Positions 14,964-23,353 are shown, counted from the stretch's first letter. The stretch is DNA of 64,000 nt from Myxococcales bacterium (GCA_016191815.1 JACPVI010000071.1:1-64000), one strand, 5' to 3'. Made by a program: numbers and translations. The notes: generated from the sequence alone by a model not told the origin.

Positions 14964-16339
14964 ATCCCAGGGTTCGTCTCCGGCGCTTGCACCGCGGTGG
15001 CTTCCCACTTGAAGTTGTCGATCAGCACCGCCGAATCGAGGATTCCATCGCCCTCGTCGAAGATGATGAAGCGCAGGGTCATTGTCTCCCCCGGCTTCAC
15101 CGGCGCCTTGGTGGTGAGCCAGCCGGTGGCCCCGCCCACGATGCGATTGGGCTGCAAGAAGCTCGGGTCGGCCTCCTCGTACCCGGTCTTGTCGAGCAGG
15201 CTGACCGGCTTGGTGCAGGTGTTCGACCAGCCCGGGCCGGAGGCGCTGATGCACACGTCGAAGAAGCCGTTGTTGATCGACATCACCTGGCCGTTGGCGT
15301 CATAGGAGATGTTGCAGGTGGGCCGCTGGGCGGTGGCCACGCACTGCCCGGGCGGCAGCTTGGTCTTGTCGAGCCCGTCCGACTCGAGGATGGCGATGAA
15401 CCTGTCGTTGAAGGCGGTGCAGACGAATTCGGGGTACTCCGCCGAGAAGAAGTTGAACTGGTAGCTGAAGCTCTTGGCGTTCTGGGGCACCTTGAGGGTG
15501 AAGCGCACCTCGCTCATGTCGTTCGCGGTCGGCGTGGACGACGGTGTGGCGCACTTCGGCGGCGCGTAGAGCGGGTGGGCGGTGGACTGGCTGAAGTCGT
15601 GGCCATCCTGGGGCGAGTAGGTGCTGCTGTCGAACTTGTCCAGCGCCTTGCCGGTGGTCAAGAGCGCCATCTTGCTGCCCTGCTTGGGCACCCACTGCGA
15701 ACCGAACTTGGTGCGGATGCCCCGGGCGGACGCGTCTCCGGCAATGAACTGGGAGCCGGTGACGAACGAGCACATCCCGAGCACCCTGGCAAAGTCCGCC
15801 GGAGTCACTGAGGTGGCCTGCGCGTCGCAGGTCCCCGCCGCCTCGTCCACCTGGCCATCGCAGTTGTTGTCCACCCCGTCCCCGGCCACCTCGATCGCCA
15901 AAGGGCCCACCAAGGGCTCCTCGTCGTTGCAGTCCTGGGGGAAGGGGGTGAGGTCCTTGTCGAAGTCGTTGCCCGGGGCCTTGTTGTCCACCTTGCCGTC
16001 GCAGTTGTCGTCGAGCTGGTTGAACAGCTCCGCCACGCCGGGGTTGATGCTGGCCCGCGTGTCGTCGCAGTCGCCCTGGCAGCTCTTGTAGCCGTCCGCG
16101 TCGAGGTCGAAGCCCTCGTCGGCCACGCCGTCGCAGTCGTTGTCGATGTTGTCGCCGCACACCTCCCCCACCGGGATGCAGCTTTGGCCAGTCCCGCCGC
16201 CTGCGCCCCCTCCGACTCCGCCGCCCGCTCCACCGCCCGCTCCGCCTCCGCCTCCACCGACGGACGAGTTGCCCGGCCCGCAGCCGAGCGATGCGACGGC
16301 GACCAGGAAAGAAACTCCGAAGAGAGTCGCGCGGGCCAT
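14957..16339 (-). CDS. MopI-type Cys/Asp-rich lipoprotein with choice-of-anchor-like C-terminus
   Basis: A 460-residue surface lipoprotein. The lipobox is ASLGC. A Gly/Ala linker of GGGA-type repeats (about residues 27-50) follows. Residues 55-175 carry putative metal-binding repeats of the MopI type: CGDNIDNDCDGVADEGFDLD, CQGDCDD, LDDNCDGKVD, VDNNCDGQVDE, with Asp/Asn spacing like calcium loops. The C-terminal domain (SYQFNFFSAEYPEFVCTAFNDRFIAILE, GWLTTKAPVKPGETMTLRFIIFDEGDGILDSAVLIDNF) is typical of myxobacterial surface proteins with a choice-of-anchor L-like fold. ATG at 16339 is preceded by GGGAG; the longer upstream frame has no ribosome site. Monocistronic. Confidence 0.85.
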   Translation of the reverse strand: MARATLFGVSFLVAVASLGCGPGNSSVGGGGGGAGGGAGGGVGGGAGGGTGQSCIPVGEVCGDNIDNDCDGVADEGFDLDADGYKSCQGDCDDTRASINPGVAELFNQLDDNCDGKVDNKAPGNDFDKDLTPFPQDCNDEEPLVGPLAIEVAGDGVDNNCDGQVDEAAGTCDAQATSVTPADFARVLGMCSFVTGSQFIAGDASARGIRTKFGSQWVPKQGSKMALLTTGKALDKFDSSTYSPQDGHDFSQSTAHPLYAPPKCATPSSTPTANDMSEVRFTLKVPQNAKSFSYQFNFFSAEYPEFVCTAFNDRFIAILESDGLDKTKLPPGQCVATAQRPTCNISYDANGQVMSINNGFFDVCISASGPGWSNTCTKPVSLLDKTGYEEADPSFLQPNRIVGGATGWLTTKAPVKPGETMTLRFIIFDEGDGILDSAVLIDNFKWEATAVQAPETNPGIN

Positions 16340-16649
16340 GGATGTCTCCCTTTCTATGAGGCCTCCCGACAGCGGCCGCCAATGATGCACAAAAGCCTAC
16401 CTCGATTTCAAGTGGCAGAACCGTACTTTCTGCTCTGTTTTCAATGGGTTAAGAGGCATTCCAGTAGGGCGATGTGGCTTGGGGTAGGACAGCGCGGAGC
16501 GTCGGGGCAAGGGATTTCGCGCGGTTTCGAAGCAGGCGGGCGAGCGGCGGTAAAGGTCCGTCACAAGCCATGGGGCGCGCTCGCCGCACCCGAAAAAAGT
16601 GAAAACCTGCGCCGTGCGGGTGTTACCGTGGCCTGCTGCCGGAGCAAAG
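16340..16649. other. 310-bp divergent intergenic region
   Basis: Separates the leftward lipoprotein from the rightward RimK-like gene. Bases 16383-16460 are visibly less GC-rich than the surroundings, as expected of promoters. No convincing -35/-10 pair, dyad or small gene was identified. Confidence 0.5.
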
Positions 16650-17597
16650 ATGAAGATCACGATCCTCTCCCGCTCGGGGGCCATCGCTTCGACCAGGCGG
16701 CTGGTGGAGGAGGCGCGGGCGAGGGGGCACAAGGTGCGCGTGCTCGACCCGGTGAAGGTGGAGATGCATCTGGATGGGCGGAGTGCCAACCTCTACTACC
16801 GGCGCTCGAAGCTCAAGTCGTGCGATGTGCTCATCCCTCGGATCGCCCAGTCGATCTCCAACTACGGTTTGGCGGTGGTGAACCAGTTCGCGATGCGAGG
16901 CGTGCCGCAACTGAACGGCGCCCAGGCGATCGCGCAAGCGCGGAACAAGATGAGATCGCTGCAGCTGTTGTCGGCGAACGGGATCGACATTCCCGCCACG
17001 GTGATGGCGCGCGACGCGGCGGACTTGAAGGCGATGGTCTCCTTGGTGGGCGGGGTGCCGGTTTTGGTGAAGCTTCTCCAGGGGCAGGAGAAGCACGGGG
17101 TGATGGTGTGCGAATCGCTCCAGTCGCTGGAGGCGGCGCTGGAGGCGATCCTCGGGCTCGGGCACAACCTGGTGGTCCAGCAGTACGTGAAGAGGACCGG
17201 GCACGACGTGCGGGTGTTCGTGGTGGGAGGCCGGGCGGTGGCGGCGGTGCGAAGGAGGGCGAGGGTGGGGCGGCTCTCGCGCACGCTCATCCGCGGGGCG
17301 CGGCTGCGGCGCATCGAGCCCACCGAGGCGCAGAAGCGGGCCGCCGAGCGTTCGGCCAACCTGGTGGGCCTCGAGGTCGCGGCGGTGGACCTGTTGGACG
17401 TGAAGGGCAAGCCGAAGGTCTTCGAGGTCAACAGCTCGCCGGCCATCTGCGAGATGGAGGAGGCGACGGGAGTGAATCTGGCGGGCCTGGTGATCGAGCG
17501 GGCGGAGGCCCTCGTCGAGGAGCATCGCCGGGCCCTCGAGGGGAGGCCCGCGGAGAAGCGCCGTCCCCGCTCTCCCCTCAAGGAGGGCGTGGCGTGA
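16650..17597 (+). CDS. rimK: RimK-family alpha-L-glutamate ligase (ATP-grasp)
   Basis: A 315-residue ATP-grasp enzyme of the RimK family, which adds glutamate to a C-terminal carboxylate (ribosomal protein S6 in E. coli). Visible family features: MKITILSRSG and STRRLVEEARARGHKVRVLDP at the N-terminus, DVLIPRIAQSISNYG, LNGAQAIAQARNKMRSLQLLSANGIDIP, the ATP-binding PVLVKLLQGQEKHGV with ESLQSLEAALE, the QQYV.....HDVRVFVVGG core, and the metal-binding VFEVNSSPAICEMEEATGVN (Glu and Asn ligands). ATG at 16650 follows GGAG at 16641. The true substrate here (S6 or another protein or cofactor) cannot be told from sequence. Confidence 0.88.
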   Translation: MKITILSRSGAIASTRRLVEEARARGHKVRVLDPVKVEMHLDGRSANLYYRRSKLKSCDVLIPRIAQSISNYGLAVVNQFAMRGVPQLNGAQAIAQARNKMRSLQLLSANGIDIPATVMARDAADLKAMVSLVGGVPVLVKLLQGQEKHGVMVCESLQSLEAALEAILGLGHNLVVQQYVKRTGHDVRVFVVGGRAVAAVRRRARVGRLSRTLIRGARLRRIEPTEAQKRAAERSANLVGLEVAAVDLLDVKGKPKVFEVNSSPAICEMEEATGVNLAGLVIERAEALVEEHRRALEGRPAEKRRPRSPLKEGVA

Positions 17598-17644
17598 ACA
17601 AGCCTTTGGCAGCGCCGTCGGTTCGGCGCCCGAGGAGAGAGAAG

Positions 17645-18079
17645 ATGAACCGGACCCTCTTGTTGGCCGCCGCGCCGATCTGGGCCGCCTGCAGCGCCCT
17701 GGCCGGGCCGGTGGATCCCACCACCCTCTACGAGCTCACCACCCAGGGCAGCACCGACAAGGTGAAGGCCGGCGAGAAGGGGGTGATGGTGATCGAGATC
17801 CGCTCCAAGGTGGGGGCGCACGTCTCCGAGGAGGCGCCGCTCAAGATCGAGCTGACCGGCCGGGAGGTGCGCCCCGAGAAAGACAAGCTCACCATCAAGG
17901 ACTCGGTGGGGAAGAAGGAGAGCGGGCAGCAGTACGCCAACCCGAGGTTCGAGATCCCCTTCCAGGCCGCCGCCGCCGGCAAAGGAGCGATGGAGGCGAA
18001 GGTCACCTTCTTCATCTGCACCGACAAGCTCTGCGTGCGGCAGCAGAAGGCGCTCAGGGTCGACGTGGAGGTGCTTTGA
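17645..18079 (+). CDS. Small secreted protein, DsbD N-terminal-like features
   Basis: A 144-residue protein with a signal peptide (MNRTLLLAAAPIWAACSALA) and a beta-rich mature part: GEKGVMVIEIRSKVGAHVSEEAPLKIELTG, ANPRFEIPFQAAAAGKGAMEAKVTFFICTDKLCVRQQKALRVDVEVL. The closing FFICTDKLCVRQ block resembles the F.C....C pattern near the end of DsbD N-terminal (thiol-disulfide) domains, so a redox or Ig-like periplasmic role is possible; this is only a resemblance. ATG at 17645 follows AGGAGAGAG. The stop overlaps the TTG that begins rlmB, so the two are probably translated together. Confidence 0.7.
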   Translation: MNRTLLLAAAPIWAACSALAGPVDPTTLYELTTQGSTDKVKAGEKGVMVIEIRSKVGAHVSEEAPLKIELTGREVRPEKDKLTIKDSVGKKESGQQYANPRFEIPFQAAAAGKGAMEAKVTFFICTDKLCVRQQKALRVDVEVL

Positions 18080-18921
18080 GTCGAGGGTCGAGGGTCGAGC
18101 GCCGAGCGCGAAGCGCCGAGCGAGGGGTCGAGCGCCACGCCGAGCCCCAGACGTCGGGGGAAGCTCGTCGAGAAGACGGCGGGCGCTGGGTGTATGGGTT
18201 GAATCCCGTGCTCGAGCTCTTGCGCGCCCACCCGGAGCGCATCGAGCACCTCTACCTCGCCGCCGGCCAGGTGCCCACCTCACATGCCGCCGAGATCCTC
18301 TCCCGCGCTCGTGACGCCGGCGTGCGCACTCATCGCGTCCCCAGGGAGCGGCTGGCGACACTCGCCCAGGGCGGCCTCCACCAGGGCGTCGCCGCCGAGG
18401 TCCGGCAGTTCGAGTACGCCGCACTCGAGGACTTGATCGCCGCCGCGCGCGAGTCCGGACGGCCGGCGCTAGTCGTGGTCCTCGACGGCATCCAGGATCC
18501 GCAGAACCTCGGCGCCATCGTTCGGTCCGCCCACGCCCTCGGCGCCCACGGAGTCGTCCTTCCAAAGGACCGCGCCGCTTCCGTCACCGGCGCCGTCGCC
18601 AAGGTCTCCGCCGGCGCCGTCGAACACACTCGCATCGCCCGGGTGGTCAACCTCTCTCGCGCCCTCGAGGAGCTCAAGGCCGCGGGGCTGTGGGTGCTCG
18701 CCGCCGTGCCCTCCGCCGAACGCCCGCTCTGGCAGCTCGACCTCAAAGGGCCCCTCGCCATCGTCGTCGGCGCCGAGGGGACAGGCGTGCGCGAGGGCGT
18801 CAAGAAGCACTGCGACCTCTTGGGCGCAATCCCGATGATTGGGGCGGTCGCCTCGATGAACGCCGCCGCCTCCGCCGCGGTGGTCCTCTACGAGGTGGCC
18901 AGACAGCGCGCCCTCGGGTGA
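18076..18921 (+). CDS. rlmB: 23S rRNA (guanosine-2'-O-)-methyltransferase RlmB (SpoU family)
   Basis: A SpoU/TrmH methyltransferase. RlmB methylates the 2'-OH of G2251 in 23S rRNA using SAM. The substrate-binding N-terminal domain begins at WVYGLNPVLELLRAHPERIEHLYLA. SpoU motifs follow: motif 1 VLDGIQDPQNLGAIVRSAHALG, motif 2 LAIVVGAEGTGVREGVKKHCD, motif 3 IPMIGAVASMNAAASAAVVLYE, forming the knot. The reading frame can start at TTG 18076, overlapping the preceding stop, but the first 35 residues (RGSRVERRARSAERGVERH) are encoded by a heptamer repeat tract and match no family sequence. Translation may instead start near 18190 (GTG of VYGLN), giving about 243 residues, the E. coli size. Confidence 0.93.
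   Translation: MSRGSRVERRARSAERGVERHAEPQTSGEARREDGGRWVYGLNPVLELLRAHPERIEHLYLAAGQVPTSHAAEILSRARDAGVRTHRVPRERLATLAQGGLHQGVAAEVRQFEYAALEDLIAAARESGRPALVVVLDGIQDPQNLGAIVRSAHALGAHGVVLPKDRAASVTGAVAKVSAGAVEHTRIARVVNLSRALEELKAAGLWVLAAVPSAERPLWQLDLKGPLAIVVGAEGTGVREGVKKHCDLLGAIPMIGAVASMNAAASAAVVLYEVARQRALG
18077..18138 (+). repeat. GTCGAG-type heptamer repeat tract, copy 1
   Basis: Runs of GTCGAGG/GTCGAGC and decayed GCCGAGC heptamers in direct orientation, lying exactly at the junction between the small secreted gene and rlmB and read through by the rlmB frame. Confidence 0.7.
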
Positions 18922-18971
18922 GGGCGAGAGGAAGAGGCGCCTCCTTTGGGGTGTTCTGCTCGGGTTCGAGC

Positions 18972-19000
18972 TTGACTCGCGCTCGGACCTTCCCGTAAAA
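18972..19000 (+). promoter_or_regulatory. Promoter of the tRNA/rpmG/secE locus
   Basis: TTGACT at 18972-18977, a 17-bp spacer and GTAAAA at 18995-19000 give a good sigma70-like promoter with a start near 19007, 44 bp before the first tRNA. It is the only strong promoter seen ahead of the four tRNAs, rpmG and secE. Confidence 0.65.
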
Positions 19001-19050
19001 GGCTCACCCCTTTGGTCGGTCGGCGGTTTCGTTTGGAGTTACGGAGCTTT

Positions 19051-19123
19051 GCCGGTGTAGCTCAGTCGGTAGAGCAACTGATTTGTAATCAGTAGGTCGC
19101 GGGTTCGAGTCCCGCCGCCGGCC
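19051..19123 (+). tRNA. tRNA-Thr (anticodon TGT)
   Basis: Acceptor stem GCCGGTG with CGCCGGC, D arm GCTCAGTCGGTAGAGC, anticodon stem ACTGA/TCAGT around the loop TTTGTAA, T loop GGTTCGAGTCC. CCA is not encoded. First gene of the tRNA cluster. Confidence 0.95.
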
Positions 19124-19172
19124 CTGAACCTTCAATACGGCGGAGAGCTGCGCACAAGAAGGAGGAAGACAC

Positions 19173-19256
<84 letters not shown>

Positions 19257-19274
19257 CTTGAAGGCGAAAAAGAC

Positions 19275-19350
19275 GCGGGCATAGCTCAGATGGTAGAGCG
19301 TCAGCCTTCCAAGCTGAATGTCGTGGGTTCGAGCCCCATTGCCCGCTCCA
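19275..19350 (+). tRNA. tRNA-Gly (anticodon TCC)
   Basis: Acceptor GCGGGCA/TGCCCGC, anticodon stem TCAGC/GCTGA with loop CTTCCAA, T loop GGTTCGAGCCC. The 3' CCA is encoded at 19348-19350, unlike the first two tRNAs of the cluster. Confidence 0.95.
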
Positions 19351-19385
19351 GGTTGTCGGCAAAGAGGAGCCAAAGAGAAAAACAA

Positions 19386-19461
19386 GCCCTGATAGCTCAG
19401 ACGGCAGAGCGCGTCCTTGGTAAGGACGAGGTCTCCAGTTCAATCCTGGATCAGGGCTCCA
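19386..19461 (+). tRNA. tRNA-Thr (anticodon GGT)
   Basis: Acceptor GCCCTGA/TCAGGGC, anticodon stem GTCCT/AGGAC with loop TGGTA inside TTGGTAA, T loop AGTTCAATCCT, encoded CCA at 19459-19461. In related genomes this tRNA is usually followed by tuf; here rpmG follows after 33 bp. Confidence 0.95.
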
Positions 19462-19494
19462 TTTCGCAGCAGGAGCTATCGGAAGGAAGCAGCC

Positions 19495-19659
19495 ATGCCG
19501 AAGGGAATGAGGAGCTTCGTCTCGCTCGAGTGCACGGTGTGCAAGGAGCGGAACTACGTCACCACCAAGAACAAGAAGAAGCAGCAGGACAAGCTCGAGC
19601 TGAGCAAGTATTGCAGGCGGTGCCGGAAGCACACCGCCCACAAGGAAGGGAAGATCTAG
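19495..19659 (+). CDS. rpmG: 50S ribosomal protein L33
   Basis: 54 residues ([21 protein letters not shown]...), normal L33 length. Two Cys pairs, CTVC and CRRC, make it the zinc-binding form. ATG at 19495 follows GGAAGGA. It lies between tRNA-Thr(GGT) and tRNA-Trp and must be released from the tRNA precursor by processing on both sides. Confidence 0.97.
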   Translation: MPKGMRSFVSLECTVCKERNYVTTKNKKKQQDKLELSKYCRRCRKHTAHKEGKI

Positions 19660-19669
19660 CGCGCCGTAC

Positions 19670-19742
19670 AGGCCAGTAGCTCCAACGGTAGAGCAGCGGT
19701 CTCCAAATCCGCGTGTTGGGGGTTCGAATCCCTCCTGGCCTG
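19670..19742 (+). tRNA. tRNA-Trp (anticodon CCA)
   Basis: Acceptor AGGCCAG/CTGGCCT, anticodon stem GCGGT/ATCCGC region with loop CTCCAAA, T loop GGTTCGAATCC, discriminator G. 3' CCA is not encoded. Ten bases after the rpmG stop and 19 before secE. Confidence 0.95.
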
Positions 19743-19761
19743 CAAGTTACGAGGAGCATCG

Positions 19762-20202
19762 ATGGCGGCCAACGAAGCCACAGCGCAGGCGAACCGGTCG
19801 GGGCTCGATCCCAAGCGGCTGGTGGTGATGTTCTACCTGGTGGCGGGCGCGGTGCTGGCGATGTTCCTCGGCAACGTGCTCGAGCCGCTCTGGGCGCAGG
19901 TCGGCTGGCGCAACCCCGAGGTGATCGAAGGGCTGGACATACAGGTGACGACGCTGTTGGGCGTCGGCCTGGCGGTCGCCTTGGGGGCCTTCGCGCTGTG
20001 GAACCCGAGGCTCAAGCAGCTCTCGCTGGAGGTGGCGAGCGAGCTGATGAAGGTGACCTGGCCGAGCTGGGCGGAGACCAGGGTTTCGACGGTGGCCGTG
20101 GTGATCGCGTCTTTGGTGGCGGCGGTCATCCTCTACGGCATGGACATGTTGAGCTACCAGGTGATGGTCGAATGGCTGCCGAAGTTTTGGGGGAAGCTGT
20201 GA
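19762..20202 (+). CDS. secE: Preprotein translocase subunit SecE
   Basis: 146 residues, longer than single-helix SecE. Three hydrophobic segments are visible: about residues 20-42 (LVVMFYLVAGAVLAMFLG), 62-82 (TTLLGVGLAVALGAFAL) and 115-135 (VAVVIASLVAAVILYGM). The conserved amphipathic/helix block LMKVTWPSWAETR (the KVTWP signature) precedes the last one. SecE clamps SecY in the membrane export channel. ATG at 19762 follows ACGAGGAGC. The stop overlaps the nusG start as GTGA. Confidence 0.97.
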   Translation: MAANEATAQANRSGLDPKRLVVMFYLVAGAVLAMFLGNVLEPLWAQVGWRNPEVIEGLDIQVTTLLGVGLAVALGAFALWNPRLKQLSLEVASELMKVTWPSWAETRVSTVAVVIASLVAAVILYGMDMLSYQVMVEWLPKFWGKL

Positions 20203-20747
20203 CCCCGGAAAAGAAGTGGTACGTGGTGCACACGTACTCGGGTTTCGAGAACAAGGCGAAGAAGAGCCTCGAGGAGAAGATCAAGCTCGAGGGTCTCCAG
20301 GAGCAGTTCGGCGAGATCCTGATCCCGATGGAGCAGGTGGTGGAGATGGTGAAGGGGGAGAAGAAGACCTCCAAGCGCAAGTTCTTCCCCGGCTACATCC
20401 TGGTGCAGATGGAGATGAACGATCGGACCTGGCACCTGGTGAAGAACACTCCGAAGGTGACGGGCTTCGTGGGAGCGGCGCCGAACAAGCAGCCGCCGCC
20501 GATCACGGACGCCGAGGTGCAGAGGTTGACCACCCAGATCTCCGAAGGGACGCTCAAGCCCAAACCGAAGGTGCAGTTCGAGGACGGCGACACGGTGAGG
20601 GTGATCGACGGCCCATTTGCAAACTTCAACGGGGTGGTGGAAGAAGTGAACCCCGACAAGGGCCGGGTGAAGGTACTGGTATCGATTTTCGGCCGCGCGA
20701 CGCCGGTCGAGCTCGACTTCATGCAGGTAGAGAAAACCGGAGGTTGA
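20199..20747 (+). CDS. nusG: Transcription termination/antitermination factor NusG
   Basis: 182 residues. The NGN domain (KKWYVVHTYSGFENKAKKSLEEKI ... RKFFPGYILVQMEMND ... VKNTPKVTGFVG) binds the RNA polymerase clamp; the C-terminal KOW domain (FEDGDTVRVIDGPFANFNGVVEEVNPDKGRVKVLV) contacts Rho or S10. GTG 20199, overlapping the secE stop and preceded by a strong GGGGGAAG, is preferred over an in-frame ATG at 20172 that would add nine residues. Confidence 0.97.
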   Translation: MTPEKKWYVVHTYSGFENKAKKSLEEKIKLEGLQEQFGEILIPMEQVVEMVKGEKKTSKRKFFPGYILVQMEMNDRTWHLVKNTPKVTGFVGAAPNKQPPPITDAEVQRLTTQISEGTLKPKPKVQFEDGDTVRVIDGPFANFNGVVEEVNPDKGRVKVLVSIFGRATPVELDFMQVEKTGG

Positions 20748-20751
20748 TCCG

Positions 20752-20818
20752 CTCAAGCGCCGAACGGGCGCTCGACGCACGCCGCTCGACACTCGACGCT
20801 CGACACTCGACAGTTTTC
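20752..20818 (-). repeat. GTCGAG-type heptamer repeat tract, copy 2
   Basis: Consecutive GCTCGAC/ACTCGAC heptamers (the reverse complement of copy 1) fill most of the nusG-rplK gap, immediately after the nusG stop. Confidence 0.7.
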
Positions 20819-20834
20819 CCACGGAGCACGCGCA

Positions 20835-21278
20835 ATGAAGAAGGTCATCGGCCAAGTCAAGCTGCAGATCCCTGCAGGAAAGGCGAACCCGGCGCCGCCC
20901 ATCGGCCCGGCGCTCGGCCAGCAGGGCGTGAACATCATGGAGTTCTGCAAGCAGTTCAACGCGCAGACCCAGGCCCAGGCGAAGGACGCGCTGATCATCC
21001 CGGTGGTGATCACCGTCTATGCCGACCGCTCGTTCAGCTTCATCCTCAAGACGCCGCCGGCCTCGGTGCTGCTCAAGAAGGCGGCCGGGCTCCACACCGA
21101 GAAGAAGAAGGGCTCGGGGGCCCACACGCCGGGCAAGGAGAAGGTCGGGCAGATCACCAAGAAGCAGCTCGAGGAGATCGCCAAGCTCAAGCTCACCGAC
21201 ACCACCGCCGCCAGCCTCGAGGCGTGCATGCGCACCATCGCTGGCACCGCCCGGTCGATGGGCATCGACGTCGTCTGA
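20835..21278 (+). CDS. rplK: 50S ribosomal protein L11
   Basis: 147 residues: the N-terminal [30 protein letters not shown] loop (thiostrepton/EF-G region) and the C-terminal rRNA-binding domain [36 protein letters not shown] ... [20 protein letters not shown]. It is part of the GTPase-associated centre. rplA follows after 10 bp. The normally close nusG-rplK linkage is interrupted only by a repeat tract. Confidence 0.98.
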   Translation: MKKVIGQVKLQIPAGKANPAPPIGPALGQQGVNIMEFCKQFNAQTQAQAKDALIIPVVITVYADRSFSFILKTPPASVLLKKAAGLHTEKKKGSGAHTPGKEKVGQITKKQLEEIAKLKLTDTTAASLEACMRTIAGTARSMGIDVV

Positions 21279-21288
21279 GGAGACCGCC

Positions 21289-21999
21289 ATGCCCCACGGA
21301 AAGAGATTCGAAGCGGCTTCCGGCAAGGTCGATCGCAACAAGCGCTACACCATCGAGGAGGGCTTCAAGGTCCTCAAGGAGACCGTCGAGGTCGGCAAGC
21401 CCAAGTTCGACGAGACCGTCGACGTCGCCATCAACCTGGGGGTCGACCCCAAGCACGCCGACCAGATGGTCCGCGGCGCGGTGGTGCTCCCGCACGGCAC
21501 CGGCAAGAGCAAGCGGGTGGCGGTGTTCGCCAAGGGCGACAAGCAGAAGGAGGCGCAGGACGCCGGCGCCGACGTGGTGGGAGAGGCCGACCTCGCCAAG
21601 CGCATCGAGGAAGGCTTCATGGACTTCGACACCGTCGTCGCCACTCCGGACATGATGGGCGTGGTCGGCAAGCTGGGGAAGATCCTCGGCCCGCGCGGGC
21701 TGATGCCCAACCCCAAGGTCGGCACCGTCACCGTGGACGTGGCCAAGGCGGTCAAGGAGGCCAAGGGCGGCAAGATCGAGTTCAGGGCGGAGAAGGCCGG
21801 CATCATCCACGCCCCGCTCGGCAAGGCCTCCTTCACGGCGGAGAAGCTGAAGGACAACTTCAACGCCCTGTTGGACCTGGTGATGAAGCTCAAGCCGGCC
21901 ACCGCCAAGGGCGTCTACCTCAAGGGAGTGGCCGTCTCCACCACCATGGGGCCGGGCGTCAAGATCGACCCTGGAGAGATCGTCGCCCGACACCGGTAG
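21289..21999 (+). CDS. rplA: 50S ribosomal protein L1
   Basis: 236 residues: [31 protein letters not shown] at the N-terminus, [19 protein letters not shown] in domain II (the L1 signature), and the closing GPGVKIDP. It forms the mobile L1 stalk at the ribosomal E site and in many bacteria represses its own operon. ATG at 21289 follows GAGGAG. Confidence 0.98.
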   Translation: MPHGKRFEAASGKVDRNKRYTIEEGFKVLKETVEVGKPKFDETVDVAINLGVDPKHADQMVRGAVVLPHGTGKSKRVAVFAKGDKQKEAQDAGADVVGEADLAKRIEEGFMDFDTVVATPDMMGVVGKLGKILGPRGLMPNPKVGTVTVDVAKAVKEAKGGKIEFRAEKAGIIHAPLGKASFTAEKLKDNFNALLDLVMKLKPATAKGVYLKGVAVSTTMGPGVKIDPGEIVARHR

Positions 22000-22229
22000 G
22001 CCGTGCGGCCAAGGCCTCCGTCGGCTGGCTGACGCCAGGCTGGCCGGCACTGCCCGAAGGTCGGAACAAAAGGACTGGACTTTTGCCCCGCCCTTGCGGT
22101 ATGGGCGCGGCTCTTTGCAAACACGACGCCAAAGTCGATGAGACCGAACGCGTCACTTCCCTGGACGCTGACAGCAGGGACCCGGAGCCTCTTGCGAGGC
22201 GACCCTTTGGCAACCCGCGAGGAGCGTGG

Positions 22230-22367
22230 GGTGGGCGCAGCGCACGAGGAGCCGAGTTCAAACGGCCATAAGAGGCCAGCCCTGCCGAGACAGGAGAGGG
22301 CTCTCCTGGCGGAGAATCTCGCTCTTGCGCTTGGTGCCAGGCACGCTGGCGAGGAGGTGAGTGAAAA
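22230..22367 (+). promoter_or_regulatory. Probable L10 leader (autoregulatory RNA) before rplJ
   Basis: rplA and rplJ are separated by 368 bp with no gene. The distal part has the sequence CCTGCCGAGACAGG at 22281-22294 followed by GAGAGGGCTCTCC, which matches, from memory, the kink-turn hairpin style of bacterial L10 leaders, where the L10/L12 complex binds and represses its own mRNA. GAGGAGG at 22351-22357 is the rplJ ribosome site. In bases 22000-22230 an AAAAG-N7-CTTTT repeat near 22067 is the only other structure seen. Confidence 0.55.
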
Positions 22368-22880
22368 GTGCTGAAGAGCGAGAAGGAACAGGTCATCAAG
22401 GAGCTGAACGAGAAGTTCGGCCGCGCCAAGACGGCGGTCCTGGCGGAGTTCCGGAAGGTCAACGTCGACACGGTCACCCGGCTGCGGAAGAAGCTCCGCG
22501 ACGGCGGGGTGGAGTACCGGGTGCTCAAGAACACCCTGGCCAAGCGGGCCGCCAAGGGCACCTCGGTGGAGCCTCTGTCCGAGCAGTTCGTGGGGCCGGT
22601 GGCGGTGGCGATGAGCTACGACGACGTGGTGGCGCCGGCGAAGATCCTGGCCGACTTCATCAAGGGCCTCGAGACGATCAAGCTTCGGGGCGGGGTGGTC
22701 GAAGGCAGGAAGATCGACGCCGCCCAAGTCCAGGCGCTGGCGAGGATGCCGGGGCTCAACGAGCTGAGGGCACAGCTTTTGGGCCTCATCAACCTGCCGG
22801 CCCAGAGGCTTCTGAGGACCATCCGCGAGCCGAGCGCCCGGCTCAGCCGCACCGTGAAGGCCTATTCGGAGAAGAAGTGA
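22368..22880 (+). CDS. rplJ: 50S ribosomal protein L10
   Basis: 170 residues: EKEQVIKELNEKFGRAKTAVLAEFRKVNVDTVTRLRKKLRDGGVEYRVLKNTLAKRA is the rRNA-binding domain, followed by FVGPVAVAMSYDD; the C-terminal helix that carries L7/L12 dimers ends SRTVKAYSEKK. It starts with GTG at 22368. rplL follows after 71 bp. Confidence 0.97.
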   Translation: MLKSEKEQVIKELNEKFGRAKTAVLAEFRKVNVDTVTRLRKKLRDGGVEYRVLKNTLAKRAAKGTSVEPLSEQFVGPVAVAMSYDDVVAPAKILADFIKGLETIKLRGGVVEGRKIDAAQVQALARMPGLNELRAQLLGLINLPAQRLLRTIREPSARLSRTVKAYSEKK

Positions 22881-22951
22881 GCGAGCGCCCTCTCCTTGTG
22901 AGAGTGGGGCAACCGTCCAACTTTTAGATACGCAGAGAAGGAAGACAGCCA

Positions 22952-23329
22952 ATGGCAGACCTGAACGCGATCGTAGATAGTCTCTCCGCCCTCACGGTGA
23001 TGGAGGCGGCGGATCTGGTGAAGAAGCTGGAGGAGAAGTGGGGCGTCTCGGCCGCCTCTGTGGCGGTCGCCGCCGGTCCGGCAGCCGGAGCGCCAGCCGC
23101 TGCTGCCGCCGAGGAGCAGACGGAGTTCACCGTGATCCTGGGCGCGGCCGGGCCGAACAAGATCAACGTGATTAAGGAGATCCGAGCCATCACCGGGCTG
23201 GGCCTCAAGGAGGCCAAGGACTTGGTGGAGGGCGCTCCCAAGACGGTGAAGGAGGGCGTCTCCAAGGACGAAGCGAAGAAGCTCAAGGACCAGCTCGCCG
23301 GGGCTGGAGCCACCGTCGAGGTCAAGTAG
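22952..23329 (+). CDS. rplL: 50S ribosomal protein L7/L12
   Basis: 125 residues: N-terminal dimerisation region ([32 protein letters not shown]), an Ala-rich hinge, and the C-terminal domain [68 protein letters not shown] that recruits translation GTPases. Start at 22952 follows GAAGGAAG. Confidence 0.98.
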   Translation: MADLNAIVDSLSALTVMEAADLVKKLEEKWGVSAASVAVAAGPAAGAPAAAAAEEQTEFTVILGAAGPNKINVIKEIRAITGLGLKEAKDLVEGAPKTVKEGVSKDEAKKLKDQLAGAGATVEVK

Positions 23330-23353
23330 CCGCACGACAGACTGAGCGGCCAG

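Noticed and set aside
16410-16440. Sigma54 promoter (TGGCAG ... TGCT)
   Set aside because: The GG and GC elements are 18 bp apart, not the 10-11 bp required.
20172-20198. ATG 20172 as the nusG start
   Set aside because: It would add nine residues inside secE with a weak ribosome site; GTG 20199 has GGGGGAAG at the right distance and forms a GTGA overlap.
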